From: Polaribacter sp. ALD11
GTDB lineage: Bacteria > Bacteroidota > Bacteroidia > Flavobacteriales > Flavobacteriaceae
Direction: 5' to 3'
Assembly: GCF_002831685.1 (NCBI RefSeq)
Contig: NZ_CP025119.1
Coordinates: 655,001-719,000 of the forward strand
Length of the DNA: 64,000 nucleotides
Shown: in pieces, positions 1 through 8,488 of the stretch
Layout: each line of letters begins with the position of its first letter
How positions within the stretch are numbered: the stretch's first letter is position 1
Made by a program: the position numbers and the translations under genes
The notes under the pieces: model-generated
Seen by the model: only the letters and a program-made list of their open reading frames with translations
Database searches by the model: none
What the model was told of the DNA's origin: nothing

Positions 1-301
1 TGTTTTAATAAACACACATGAGGTTCCTGTAGGCAATAGTTATAGAAGTACATTGAAAACCTATTTAGAAAATAATAAGTTGTGATTATATTCCACTACT
101 CTCCTATCGTCGCTTGGGCCAAAAAAAATTCCATTAACATTGTAGAAGAAACGTTAAAAGTACTTTCGCTTTTCACTAAAGAAAAGTTACATAACGCAGC
201 ACATTGTAGTATAATTTATGCAGACTTACAAATAACTGTAAAAAGTTATCTTATATAGAAAAATAATAACAAAATGCAATATATTTGATTGTATAATAAT
301 T
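1..301. other. Left edge: decayed coding remnants and a conserved sequence abutting the first cassette
   Basis: There is no complete gene here. One reading frame from the left edge stops at 83-85 and another is open from about 85 to 258 without a start codon (its tail includes IYADLQ). The stretch 229-301 leads directly into the first GTT cassette boundary at 302 and is clearly related to 29,620-29,747, which leads into another boundary. The copies share a 33-bp identical core (257-289 and 29,703-29,735). It lacks the ACCGTATA and TACAAACACG boxes of the usual repeats, so it may be an attI-like site or a different repeat family. That identity is inference. Confidence 0.5.
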
Positions 302-336
302 GTTACCACATATTACTAACAAAAATCATAAGACCT

Positions 337-1404
337 ATGAAAATTTCATATTTTACAGCAATTTTAGTAATTTTAACACTTTTAACGAATTGTAAAAAAA
401 ATGAAAATGATTTTTTTATAATACAAGGAAAAATTGATGGTAATTTTAAAAAATATATCTATTTAAAATTCAATAACAAAATTGATAGTACACTGGTCAA
501 AAACAGCGAATTCTCATTTAAAGGAGAAACCGAAAATCCTATTGAAGCTACACTTTACCCTTCCTCTCCTAAATCAAAAAAAATGATGGGAATAGCATCA
601 TTTATGCTAGAAAATAATAAAATTTTTATTTCATTAAAGTATGAGCAATCTGATTTTAGAGGAGAATTAACTGATTTTTTAAAACTAGATAGTATTTCAG
701 GTTCAAAAAGTCAGGAATTAAGTATAGCGTTTAATTCAAAAATGAAAAATACTTTTTATAATGTAAAAGAAGAAAGTATTAGAAAAAAACATCTTTATAG
801 CAATCTGTTAGAGTTTATTAGAACTAATCCAAAATCAATATTAAGTGGAAAAAATCTTGCTTCTTTAAATAGCTTTTACGGATATTTAGACAGTAATCAA
901 ATGGAGAATTTATATAAATTAATTGATACAAATTATCAATCCAAAAAAGATTTAACCACTATTAAATATATTATAAAAAGAAGAAAATTATTAGACATAG
1001 GAAAAATTCCACCTACAGTTATTCTTCCAAATCAAAACAATAAATTAATTGACAACAGATCTATAAAAGCAAAATATATTTTATTTGAATTTTGGGCTTC
1101 TTGGTGCGTTCCTTGCAGACAAACTAACCCTGAATTAAAAAAAGTCTACAATGAATTTAAAAATGAAAAATTTGAAATATTAGGAATTTCCATTGATAAA
1201 GATATTAAAAAATGGAAAAAAGCAATTAATGATGATGATTTAGATTGGATTCAAGTAGTTGATTCTCTCAATACAAGTGCTGAAAAATTTCTACTTAAAG
1301 GAGTTCCTTATAATATTTTACTTGACTCAAGTGGAGTAATTATTAAGATAAATATTAAACCTAAAGAATTGAGTGAATTATTATCGGAAAAATTAAAAAA
1401 ATAA
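337..1404 (+). CDS. TlpA-like thioredoxin-fold lipoprotein
   Basis: Probably an envelope thiol-disulfide protein of the TlpA/ResA type. The start at 337 is preferred over an in-frame upstream start because it gives a proper lipoprotein signal (hydrophobic stretch ending LLTNC), so the protein is 355 residues. The N-terminal half (IIQGKIDG... onward) resembles the DUF4369 domain that often precedes thioredoxin domains in Bacteroidota. The C-terminal third carries the active site WCVPC, with cysteines 257 and 260, followed by a cis-proline region (GVPYNILLD). It is the only gene between the cassette ends GTTACCACAT (302) and ATGTGGTAAC (1406). Substrate unknown. Confidence 0.8.
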   Translation: MKISYFTAILVILTLLTNCKKNENDFFIIQGKIDGNFKKYIYLKFNNKIDSTLVKNSEFSFKGETENPIEATLYPSSPKSKKMMGIASFMLENNKIFISLKYEQSDFRGELTDFLKLDSISGSKSQELSIAFNSKMKNTFYNVKEESIRKKHLYSNLLEFIRTNPKSILSGKNLASLNSFYGYLDSNQMENLYKLIDTNYQSKKDLTTIKYIIKRRKLLDIGKIPPTVILPNQNNKLIDNRSIKAKYILFEFWASWCVPCRQTNPELKKVYNEFKNEKFEILGISIDKDIKKWKKAINDDDLDWIQVVDSLNTSAEKFLLKGVPYNILLDSSGVIIKINIKPKELSELLSEKLKK

Positions 1405-1405
1405 C

Positions 1406-1550
1406 ATGTGGTAACACCGTATATAATTTATTGCTGGCTTCTTGCTTACTTGCGAAAGTCCTCGCGGACTTTCTTTGTCCGTAATTATTTACTAAATTTA
1501 CTAAATTTACTACTAAACCACCGCAACAAACCATATACAACAACGTTGTG
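1406..1550 (+). repeat. attC-like cassette site 1
   Basis: It starts ATGTGGTAAC-ACCGTATA and ends CATATACAACAAC-GTT (1545-1547). The outer boxes are inverted relative to one another, with a central hairpin GAAAGTCC-TCGC-GGACTTTC. The first ten bases are the exact reverse complement of the start of the preceding cassette at 302-311. Confidence 0.8.
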
Positions 1551-1597
1551 TTGTAAGTTGACCCGTCCTGAAATAAGGCTACATAATTTTAAACATT

Positions 1598-1969
1598 ATG
1601 TATAGAAATGACAAAGTAATTAGACGGTATTCAGAACCTTTTAAATTAAAAATTTTAGCCGAACTTACAATCGGAAAACACACAAAGAGCGAACTTTGTA
1701 AACTCTACTCAATTGCACCTACAACAGTAAATGTGTGGATTAAAAAGTACAATCGTAAAGACTTAATGAACACCAGAGTAAAAGTGGAAACAAAAGACGA
1801 AATATCTAGAATTAAAGCGCTTCAAAAAGAGATTGAACAGCTTAAAAAACTACTACTTAAAAAGGATCTCGATGCTATGGTAGAAGAATCCTATTTAGAA
1901 GTAGCTGCAGAAGACCTCGGCTATAAATCTATTGCTGAACTAAAAAAAAAGTTAAGTATAAAGCCTTAA
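1598..1969 (+). CDS. IS3-family transposase OrfA
   Basis: A 123-residue OrfA. The first 55 residues form a helix-turn-helix (KSELCKLYSIAPTTVNVWIKKY region) that should bind the terminal repeats. Residues about 65-90 form a leucine-zipper-like helix (ISRIKALQKEIEQLKKLLLKK). The gene ends shortly after an A9 run (1942-1950), the expected site of programmed -1 frameshifting into OrfB. Its length is normal for the family. Confidence 0.85.
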   Translation: MYRNDKVIRRYSEPFKLKILAELTIGKHTKSELCKLYSIAPTTVNVWIKKYNRKDLMNTRVKVETKDEISRIKALQKEIEQLKKLLLKKDLDAMVEESYLEVAAEDLGYKSIAELKKKLSIKP

Positions 1970-2844
1970 TAAAAGCTAAAGAGAAATCTAAGAGATTTGC
2001 GTCTTTAACGACTATAACCCATTGTTTTGGACTTAAACGTGATGCGTATTATAAATACAAATCTAGAGCTGATAAACGTTTAATACTAGAACAACAGATT
2101 ATAAATATTGTTAGAAAAAGACGCAAATCTCTTCCTAGAGAAGGGGTGCGTAAGCTTACTAAATCTTTAGATATAGATTTTAATAAAGTAAATATTAAAG
2201 TTGGTAGAGATACTTTATTTAATGTCCTTAGAAAACACCAAATGCTAACACTTAGAAGGAAAACTAGTGCCAGAACAACAAACTCATATCATCGATTTTA
2301 TAAATATAATAATATTATAAAAGACTTAGAAATTACAAAACCTAATCAAGTTTGGGTAAGTGATATAACTTACATCAGAACAATTAAAGGCTTTTGTTAC
2401 TTAGCTTTAATAACTGATATGTATTCTAGAAAAATTGTTGGTTACGACCTTAGTGATAGCCTGGAATTAAAAGGATGTGTGAGAGCATTAAATAAGGCGA
2501 TTTATAAAGCTAAAAAAACTTGTACTGAGCCTAGTCGAAGTATTAATGGGCTTATTCATCATTCAGACAGAGGAATACAATATTGCAGTAATCTATACAC
2601 TCAAATATTAAAAAGAAAGAAAATAGATATCAGTATGACTGAAGAAAATCATTGTTACGAAAACGCCATGGCTGAACGTGTAAATGGTATTTTAAAAGAT
2701 GAATTTTATCTCGACCAAACCTTTGATAACGTGGCTCACGCTAAGAGAGCCGCAAAAAATGCAATTAATTTATACAACGAAATAAGATTACACTTATCTT
2801 TAGATTATAAAACACCAAATATGGTATATAAATTATCAGCTTAA
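1942..2844 (+). CDS. IS3-family transposase OrfB (rve integrase domain), reached by -1 frameshift
   Basis: The DDE catalytic part of the transposase. The frame is open from 1939 and its earliest conventional start is at 2146, but conserved coding (a YYKYKSRADKR segment, HTH_21-like) lies upstream of that start. This supports synthesis as an OrfAB fusion by -1 slippage on the A9 run at 1942-1950. Catalytic motifs are visible: VSDITYI, HHSDRGIQY and the glutamate in YENAMAERVNGILKDEFY. The frame is intact to its stop, so the element may still be active. Confidence 0.85.
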   Translation, partial: KKKVKYKALIKAKEKSKRFASLTTITHCFGLKRDAYYKYKSRADKRLILEQQIINIVRKRRKSLPREGVRKLTKSLDIDFNKVNIKVGRDTLFNVLRKHQMLTLRRKTSARTTNSYHRFYKYNNIIKDLEITKPNQVWVSDITYIRTIKGFCYLALITDMYSRKIVGYDLSDSLELKGCVRALNKAIYKAKKTCTEPSRSINGLIHHSDRGIQYCSNLYTQILKRKKIDISMTEENHCYENAMAERVNGILKDEFYLDQTFDNVAHAKRAAKNAINLYNEIRLHLSLDYKTPNMVYKLSA

Positions 2845-2897
2845 TTCAATTTTAACCTGTAGCCATATTTCAGGACAAGACAAGTAATTAAAAAAAA

Positions 2898-3557
2898 ATG
2901 ACGAAATTAATGACAAAAAACATATACCTGAACACAGGATTAGCTTCATTAATAGCATTCATTTTACTGATAATTATGAATTATTCTTGGCCTCAAACTG
3001 ATTATTCTTTGAATGATGTAATACTTGGGAATATAAAACTATCAGAAATTGACAAAGGAAATTTTATTAAATCAATAGGAATAAATTATGCTTTAGATAC
3101 AATCTTTATTTTTTCTTGGATTGGCTCTTGGATTGGATTGTTTTTGCATTTTAAATCTTTAAATATTAAGCTAATTGGAATTTGTTTTGGATTGAGTCTT
3201 TTAGGAGCATTATTAGATATTACAGAAAACTCTATAAGTTTTGGATTACTTGTTGGAAACAATAAGAGCGCTGAAAATATTTTGTTTATACATTCAATTA
3301 TAAGAGATCTGAGTTTTTGGTTTCCAATGATAGCTTCTTTTATCTTAACTATGATAATACCTAAACAAAAAGGAATTGCCATTATATTTCTGAAAATAGT
3401 TGGAATTATTGGTGTTTTATTTGCAATTCTTGGAATGTACATTCAATATTTTTCTGCAATACCTTATTATTGGTTTGGAATTTGGTTTCTTGCTTCAGCA
3501 ATATTTTTATTTAGTAATTATAAAAAAGGAGTTAACCGAATTACTTCTGAAATATGA
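2898..3557 (+). CDS. Multi-pass membrane protein of unknown function
   Basis: 219 residues with about six hydrophobic segments (near residues 14-27, 67-85, 95-112, 137-152, 160-180 and 190-206). I recognise no family. The start at 2898 fits the first methionine, though a second at codon 5 is equally possible. It is the cargo of the cassette whose left end (GTGTTGTAAGT at 1548) pairs with ACTTACAACAC at 3570. An IS3 element sits between that end and the gene, so the native promoter may have been displaced. Confidence 0.55.
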   Translation: MTKLMTKNIYLNTGLASLIAFILLIIMNYSWPQTDYSLNDVILGNIKLSEIDKGNFIKSIGINYALDTIFIFSWIGSWIGLFLHFKSLNIKLIGICFGLSLLGALLDITENSISFGLLVGNNKSAENILFIHSIIRDLSFWFPMIASFILTMIIPKQKGIAIIFLKIVGIIGVLFAILGMYIQYFSAIPYYWFGIWFLASAIFLFSNYKKGVNRITSEI

Positions 3558-3569
3558 AAAATAAAAACT

Positions 3570-3702
3570 ACTTACAACACCTTGTAAAATTAATTGCTTG
3601 TTTTAGCCTACTTACGAAAATCCTCGCGGATTTTCTATTCCGTTTTTATTTACTAAATTTAGTGCTTAAAACACGCAACTAATCTTGTACAAACACGTTA
3701 GC
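3570..3702 (+). repeat. attC-like cassette site 2
   Basis: ACTTACAACACC-TTGTA at the left and CTTGTACAAACAC-GTTAGC at the right are mutually inverted. The central hairpin is GAAAATCC-TCGC-GGATTTTC. Confidence 0.8.
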
Positions 3703-3800
3703 AAACATTGCGTACTCAAATTTTAGAAAGCAAACTGTTTGTTTATGTTTCCCTGTTTAGATTTTCAGCTTTTTAAAAAGTTACTATTTTAAAATTATTT

Positions 3801-3808
3801 TATCTTTG
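3801..3808 (+). promoter_or_regulatory. Bacteroidota -7 promoter element TATCTTTG
   Basis: An exact match to TAnnTTTG, 26 bp upstream of the small lipoprotein gene at 3835. A clear -33 TTTG is not seen at ideal spacing. It implies that this cassette carries its own promoter. Confidence 0.55.
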
Positions 3809-3834
3809 AACCTAAATTTTAAAGTATTTATTTT

Positions 3835-4011
3835 ATGAAAAAGTATTTTTTCCTATTTTTTGTTCTCAATTTATTGCTAATTTCATCCTGTACTGATGAT
3901 GAAGGAATATGTACTTGCACATATGAGTCGCAAGGATGGAATGGTGGACAGGTGGTTGATCAAACTAGATCTGTAGATTATCCTTGTAATCTAAAACCTC
4001 CTTGTGAATAA
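3835..4011 (+). CDS. Small lipoprotein, 58 residues
   Basis: An intact short frame with a convincing lipoprotein signal: MKKYFFLFFVLNLLLISSC, with the lipidated cysteine at 19. The mature peptide of about 40 residues has an acidic start and four further cysteines, including CTC. No domain is recognised. It has its own TATCTTTG promoter and lies alone in a cassette that starts GTTAGC at 3697 and ends GCTAAC at 4221. Small lipoproteins are common integron cargo. The function is unknown. Confidence 0.7.
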   Translation: MKKYFFLFFVLNLLLISSCTDDEGICTCTYESQGWNGGQVVDQTRSVDYPCNLKPPCE

Positions 4012-4169
4012 TCAAATTCTACTGATTAAGCAACAACATGAATATTAAAAACATATAGTTCTGAAAGAATTGTCCTATTTATGGACAAACCTAATCGTTA
4101 TTTACTGAAACAAATCTAACGACTTACAAAAAGAATTGGTGGAGTTTTTATTTAGTAAATAGGTCTAAT

Positions 4170-4231
4170 TTTTTTTGTTCTTTCTAATTTATATCTATAA
4201 CTTGGTTTTTTTATTAAAATGCTAACTTAAG
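4170..4231 (+). mobile_element. Right-end fragment of an IS110-type element within attC
   Basis: The stretch ending TGCTAAC-TTAAG resembles 7731-7785, the right end of a longer IS110-type element, and joins the attC remainder CCGTATAAAA at the same base. No transposase is left. Confidence 0.5.
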
Positions 4232-4336
4232 CCGTATAAAATTTATTGCTAGTTATCTTCGCAGACTTTCTATTCAGTAATTACTCAATAAATTAGGTGT
4301 ATAAACACGCCACTAAAGAGACACAAATACATTACC
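4221..4336 (+). repeat. attC-like cassette site 3, degenerate
   Basis: GCTAAC...GCCGTATAAAATTTATTGC on the left is typical. The centre and right are eroded: the usual GCAACTAATC is GCCACTAAAG, and the boundary is ATTACCG rather than GTT. It is probably poorly recombinogenic. Confidence 0.6.
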
Positions 4337-4356
4337 GCCAATTTAAAGAACAGATT

Positions 4357-4962
4357 ATGAAACCAATAAAAGCAATCTACAAAACGGTCTTACTTTTCAT
4401 ATTTGCAGCAACTATTTTAAGTTGCAACAATAAACCAAAATCTGATACAAAAAAGAATTCAGAAGTGATGTTGAAGTTATTCAACATAAAAACAACAAAT
4501 CAATTTATTATTGATATTCCTGAGACTCTTAAAGATCAATGTATCATTGATGAATTTGTACAAATTGATTCATTCAACTATGCCAAAGGAACAACAACTA
4601 ATACCAACACTGGAGAAAAAACAACTATCATTCTTGATTACAACAACATTGTTCCAGTAAATCATAATAACAGCAAGAATATTTTTCGCTTTCTTGCTCC
4701 ACTTACTGTATCAGGTTCAGGAACGGGTAAATTCAAATACCTTAGCTTATTTGAGCTAAACTTAAAAACACATAATATTAACCATAGTGACTCTAAATTT
4801 TTAGGAGATAGAATTATTTTAAAAAAAATAGAATATGATGGAGATAAAAAATTAGAAGTTATTATAAAAGCACACAGATTAGAACAATCCTTTTCAGAAA
4901 CTCCAACAGAAACAAAAAAAATAGTCTTTGATATTACGGATGTTATTTTACCCCACAAATAA
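4357..4962 (+). CDS. Hypothetical lipoprotein
   Basis: 201 residues from the start at 4357, chosen because it gives a standard lipoprotein signal (KTVLLFIFAATILSC, cysteine about 23) and excludes residues encoded by the attC-like repeat upstream. The mature part is mostly beta-rich, with the polar segment NTNTGEKTTIILDYNN and no recognisable domain. It is probably anchored in the outer membrane facing the periplasm. It is the single cargo gene between site 3 and the IS110 remnant at 5096. Confidence 0.6.
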   Translation: MKPIKAIYKTVLLFIFAATILSCNNKPKSDTKKNSEVMLKLFNIKTTNQFIIDIPETLKDQCIIDEFVQIDSFNYAKGTTTNTNTGEKTTIILDYNNIVPVNHNNSKNIFRFLAPLTVSGSGTGKFKYLSLFELNLKTHNINHSDSKFLGDRIILKKIEYDGDKKLEVIIKAHRLEQSFSETPTETKKIVFDITDVILPHK

Positions 4963-5095
4963 AGTTAATTATTGAAATAATTTACCAATAAATATATTAC
5001 TACAAAGAATTATAGAATGTTACATTTATTTAAGATAAAACAATTTCAAATGTTTAAAAATCTTAATAATATTGAATTAGAAAACGGATGCTAAC

Positions 5096-5345
5096 AAAGT
5101 ACTGTGGTAAAAACTCATTAATTTTTCACTAAAATACTTCTATAATTACAATCTACGCGAGTTTCAACGACTTAAAATCGAGGTCTAAAAGCCTCATAGA
5201 ACTGTACGAAATCTGTGTAGAAAAAAGAGGGGATTTTCAATGTTAACGAGATCTAAAGTCTCTACGTATATAATAACCTTATTCCTCTCTTTTGTGCTTT
5301 CTGTTTATTTGTCTAATTTCTAATTTAATGAAATACAAACTTAAG
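5096..5345. mobile_element. IS110-type remnant with the transposase gene entirely deleted
   Basis: About 250 bp. The left ~60 bp (AAAGTACTGTGG...CTTCTATAATTA) match the left end at 21,682-21,740, and the right ~180 bp (CTACGCGAGTTTCAACGACT onward) match 22,423-22,617 closely. All transposase sequence between them is missing. It splits an attC: GCTAAC (5090-5095) lies on the left and ACGTGTATA (5346 on) on the right. It is a MITE-like internal deletion derivative of the element at 21,682. Confidence 0.75.
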
Positions 5346-5465
5346 ACGTGTATAAATAATGGCTTGTCCTCACATACTTGAAAAATCCTGCTTGTTTTCC
5401 TCTGGCAAGTACCTGTTTACAAATGTCCTTAAAGAACCACGCACTGCTCATACACGAGACGTTGG
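5346..5465 (+). repeat. attC-like site 4, right part
   Basis: CGTGTATAAATAATGGC pairs with GCTCATACACG before GTTGGGCGCA (5461). The centre differs from the main family. The left box GCTAAC lies at 5090, on the other side of the IS110 remnant. Confidence 0.6.
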
Positions 5466-5569
5466 GCGCAATTAAAAAAATCGATGAAAGTCAATAAAAA
5501 ATACTTGATTGAATGATTATATACAAATCAAAAGATTAAATTTGTCGAATTAAAAAATATAGACATTTT

Positions 5570-6508
5570 ATGAGGCAATTCATTCAAAATAAATATTTTC
5601 TACTCATCTTTATTGCTATAATCTGGGGTTCTTCTTTTATACTCATAAAAAAAATACTACCAGTATTTGACCCATATCAAATCGGAGCTTTTAGGGCAGG
5701 ATTGTCAGGCTTGCTTTTGTCATTTATTGGATTCCCAGCTTTGAAAAGAATGTCAAAAAAGGACGTTTTTTGGATTGCTCTATCAGGATTATTTGGTAAC
5801 TTTTTAGTGGTCTTTATTTTCCCTATTGCACAACAAGGCGTAAGTAGCTCATTGGCAGGCATCATAAATGCATTAGACCCAATATTTACACTCGTTTTAG
5901 GAGCAATTCTGTTTGGAATCAGAAATAAAGTTATTCAATATACTGGAGCAATAATTGGACTTATAGGTGCTATCATTTTAGTTTACTCTTCCAATTCAGG
6001 AAATGGCGAAAATCATCTTTATTATACGGTTTTATTGGTTATAGGTTCGGCACTTTATGCCGTTGCCGCACTTATTATTGAAAAAAAATTACATCACATA
6101 AAATCGACAGATATATCAACAGGTATTTACACTATTTGGATGGTGCCATCTCTTTTAATTTTAAGTTTTTCAGGTTTTTTTACAGACATTGATTACAGCC
6201 AGAATGAAACTTTAACGGCTCTAGGTTATTTAGTCTTTCTAACCGTTATTAGCACTACTTTGGTAATGTTTTTGTTTTTCAAGCTTGTTCAAGATACATC
6301 TGCAGTTTTTGTAAGTACCATTTCACTTTTATTACCAGTCGTTGCGGTAATTTGGGGAATTTTGGACAAAGAGAAATTTACAGTTTGGTATGCAATCGGT
6401 GGATTATTAATTTTGATTAGTGTATATCTCATTAGAGAAAAGAAAAATAAATCATTGGAAAGGAATAAAAACTGCGCACAACAAAGAACTGAGTTAAAAA
6501 GCAACTAA
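5570..6508 (+). CDS. EamA/DMT-family transporter
   Basis: 312 residues with about ten membrane helices in two EamA repeats (FIAIIWGSSFILIKK at the start, and a second repeat from about residue 150). Members of the drug/metabolite transporter superfamily export metabolites or drugs from the inner membrane; the substrate cannot be told from sequence. The last residues and stop lie past the cassette boundary TGCGCACAAC (6473-6482), inside the left end of an IS110 element, so the C-terminal tail CAQQRTELKSN is not native. The cassette starts GTTGGGCGCA at 5461, which pairs 9 of 10 with that end. Confidence 0.85.
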   Translation: MRQFIQNKYFLLIFIAIIWGSSFILIKKILPVFDPYQIGAFRAGLSGLLLSFIGFPALKRMSKKDVFWIALSGLFGNFLVVFIFPIAQQGVSSSLAGIINALDPIFTLVLGAILFGIRNKVIQYTGAIIGLIGAIILVYSSNSGNGENHLYYTVLLVIGSALYAVAALIIEKKLHHIKSTDISTGIYTIWMVPSLLILSFSGFFTDIDYSQNETLTALGYLVFLTVISTTLVMFLFFKLVQDTSAVFVSTISLLLPVVAVIWGILDKEKFTVWYAIGGLLILISVYLIREKKNKSLERNKNCAQQRTELKSN

Positions 6509-7785
6509 TTTCTTCATTAATTTTGCGCATTAATATTCTAGCTTGAAAACCTTATTCTAGCTTTTTTTTATTCATTTTATGAAATATTTTTCCTATTTCG
6601 TTTTTAATACAGATACAAAACTTGCACCATAAGGATTTCCCGATTTTGCAATTGCAAAAGCTTGTTTAAGTAACTTATTAGACACTGCAATTAACGCTAA
6701 CTTTTTACTTTTTCCTTTGTTTGTGATTCGTTCGTAAATTTCTCTACAACCTTTATTTTGCTTGCATGCACTAAAAGAACATAGAAGTAATAAATTCCGT
6801 AACTTTCTGTTTCCCAATTTACTTATTCTACTTCTCCCCCTTACACTGCTTCCAGATTCTCTAATTGTTGGCGTAATTCCTACATAACTACACAATTGTT
6901 TTGCATTTTCAAACTTCTTAAAACCATCTGTTACAACAATTAAAAATAATGCTGTCTTTACACCTATTCTTGGGATAATTTGCAATAAGGTAAGTTGCAC
7001 TTGCTAATCTTCTTTCACTAAAGAAAGTAACTTTTGTTCCATCTCTAAAATCTCTTTATTCAAAATTTTTTTTATTTTGATTAAAGAACGATAAACAAAT
7101 TTTTATAGAATACCTAGCACTTCTTCTCCATGAATTTTTTCTTAGTAGCAGTACGTTTCTTTATTAAACTATCCAACTATCGAAAGAGCTGCAAACACTC
7201 ACTTTTAACGTCTGTTGAAGCACTGTATAATGGAACTTCATTAATAATTCCATAGCCACATATTGCTTTAGCATCACTTTTATCTGTTTTTACTTTGGCT
7301 AATTTCATCTGGATGAAACGCTTTACTGATTATGGATTTACAATGGATACTACTTGATCTTTCTTGTACAGAAATTGTGCTAATCTGTAGTGATAATAAC
7401 CTGCTGCCTCCATAACAACCAGTGTATTATTTTCTAAAATTTTTAGAAACTTAACGAATCCTTTTTCTGTATTTTTAAACTGTAAATGACCTTTCAGACT
7501 GCCATAACAATCAAAAACATCTTTACTAATGTCAATTCCAAAAGTTTCTATATATATATTCATAAGAAATGATTTAAGAAAGAATAACCTACTTTTACTC
7601 ACAACAACTTGAAAACGAGATCTAGGTATCACAGAACTGAACGTGATTTTTAGTAGAAAAGAAAGCCAATTATCAATGTTGTCGATGTCAAAGCTTCACC
7701 GTATATTAGAACCTTAATTCTCTCTTTTATTCTTTCTAATTTATATACTTAAATTTAGTGTTTTATTATAAAATGCTAACTTAAG
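6483..7785 (-). mobile_element. Decayed IS110-family element inserted in an attC
   Basis: About 1.3 kb between TGCGCACAAC (left attC box) and ACGTATAAATTTTATTGC (rest of the attC). The left end AAAGAACTGAG resembles AAAGTACTGTGG of the related copies, and the right end is CTTAAG. It contains a broken transposase. Insertion at the same base inside attC as the other copies resembles the attC-targeting IS1111 branch of IS110. Confidence 0.7.
6593..7632 (-). pseudogene. IS110-family transposase, frameshifted
   Basis: The N-terminal part (start 7632) holds the DEDD-type RuvC-like domain beginning GIDISKDVFDCYG, with VVMEAAGYYHYRLA. The C-terminal part (7000-6593) holds the Transposase_20 helix-hairpin-helix domain (ASYVGITPTIRESGSS-like, LRNLLLLCSFSACK). 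Between 7000 and 7330 recognisable fragments (KADKSDAKAI) appear in shifted frames. The original length was about 330 residues. It is inactive as it stands. Confidence 0.8.
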
Positions 7786-7908
7786 ACGTATAAATTTTAT
7801 TGCTGGTTTTAGCCAATTTACGAAAGTCCTTGCGGACTTTCTATCTGTGATTTATTTGCTAACTTTAGTACTTAAAACAAGCAACAAACCATATACAAAA
7901 ACGTTTCC
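7780..7908 (+). repeat. attC-like cassette site 5, right part
   Basis: ACGTATAAATTTTATTGC pairs with GCAACAAACCATATACAAAAACGTT. The central hairpin is GAAAGTCC-TTGC-GGACTTTC. The left box is at 6473-6482, beyond the IS110 element. Confidence 0.75.
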
Positions 7909-8001
7909 AGTAATTCCAAAACCAATAAAAAACTGCATAATAATAGTAATAATAATAATAACAATATATTTACACTACCAACAATAAAAAATTAACAGCT
8001 T

Positions 8002-8484
8002 ATGAAACTTAAAAAAACAATAACAAGCATTGTGTTTCTCCTATTAAGCTTAGGAGGATTACACGCACAAGAAAGCTCAACTGCCGCAGGTGGTGAGGCA
8101 ACAGGAACAGGCGGAACAGCCAGTTACTCGGTAGGACAAGTCGTTTACACTACCAATACAGGGACAAACGGCACAATAAGTCAAGGTGTGCAACAAGCCT
8201 ACGAAATTTTTACAGTAGGAATTAAAGATACCGATCTGAATGTTACGCTTTCGGTTTTTCCTAACCCAACTGCCCATAATTTAACCCTGCAAATAAGCGA
8301 GTACAACAACGAAAAGTTGTCGTATCAGCTTTTTGACATACAAGGTAAATTATTAAGCAACGGACAAGTAAACACAAAGAAAACGCAAATAAACACATCA
8401 ACTTTGTCTTCTGCAACTTACTTTATAAATGTTCTAAACCAAGAAAAAAAACAGGTTCAATCATTTAAAATAATTAAAAATTAA
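8002..8484 (+). CDS. Secreted protein with type IX secretion (Por) sorting domain
   Basis: 160 residues. The signal peptide is about residues 1-23 (IVFLLLSLGGLHAQ). A short Gly/Thr-rich middle (ASYSVGQVVYTTNTG) precedes a complete T9SS type A sorting domain of about 80 residues (VFPNPTAHNLTLQIS ... LFDIQGKLLSNGQ ... YFINV ... SFKIIKN). Such domains direct export by PorU/T9SS and surface anchoring or release. It lies 4 bp upstream of the large repeat protein and is probably co-transcribed with it. A broken second copy lies at 10,871. Confidence 0.85.
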   Translation: MKLKKTITSIVFLLLSLGGLHAQESSTAAGGEATGTGGTASYSVGQVVYTTNTGTNGTISQGVQQAYEIFTVGIKDTDLNVTLSVFPNPTAHNLTLQISEYNNEKLSYQLFDIQGKLLSNGQVNTKKTQINTSTLSSATYFINVLNQEKKQVQSFKIIKN

Positions 8485-8488
8485 GGCA

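Larger units (their letters stand above)
1559..2882 (+). mobile_element. IS3-family insertion sequence
   Basis: A 1,324-bp element with near-perfect 19-bp inverted repeats (1565-1583, GTCCTGAAATAAGGCTACA; 2858-2876, one mismatch) just inside TG and CA termini. A 3-bp direct repeat AGT flanks it (1556-1558 and 2883-2885). It carries overlapping orfA and orfB. It inserted immediately after the recombination boundary of the second cassette, between the boundary and that cassette's own gene at 2898, and could therefore affect expression of that gene. Confidence 0.85.

Noticed and set aside
1408..1605. Open frames over attC-like sites (for example 1408-1605 and 1361-1543)
   Set aside because: They span the repeat and the IS end and have no coding character.
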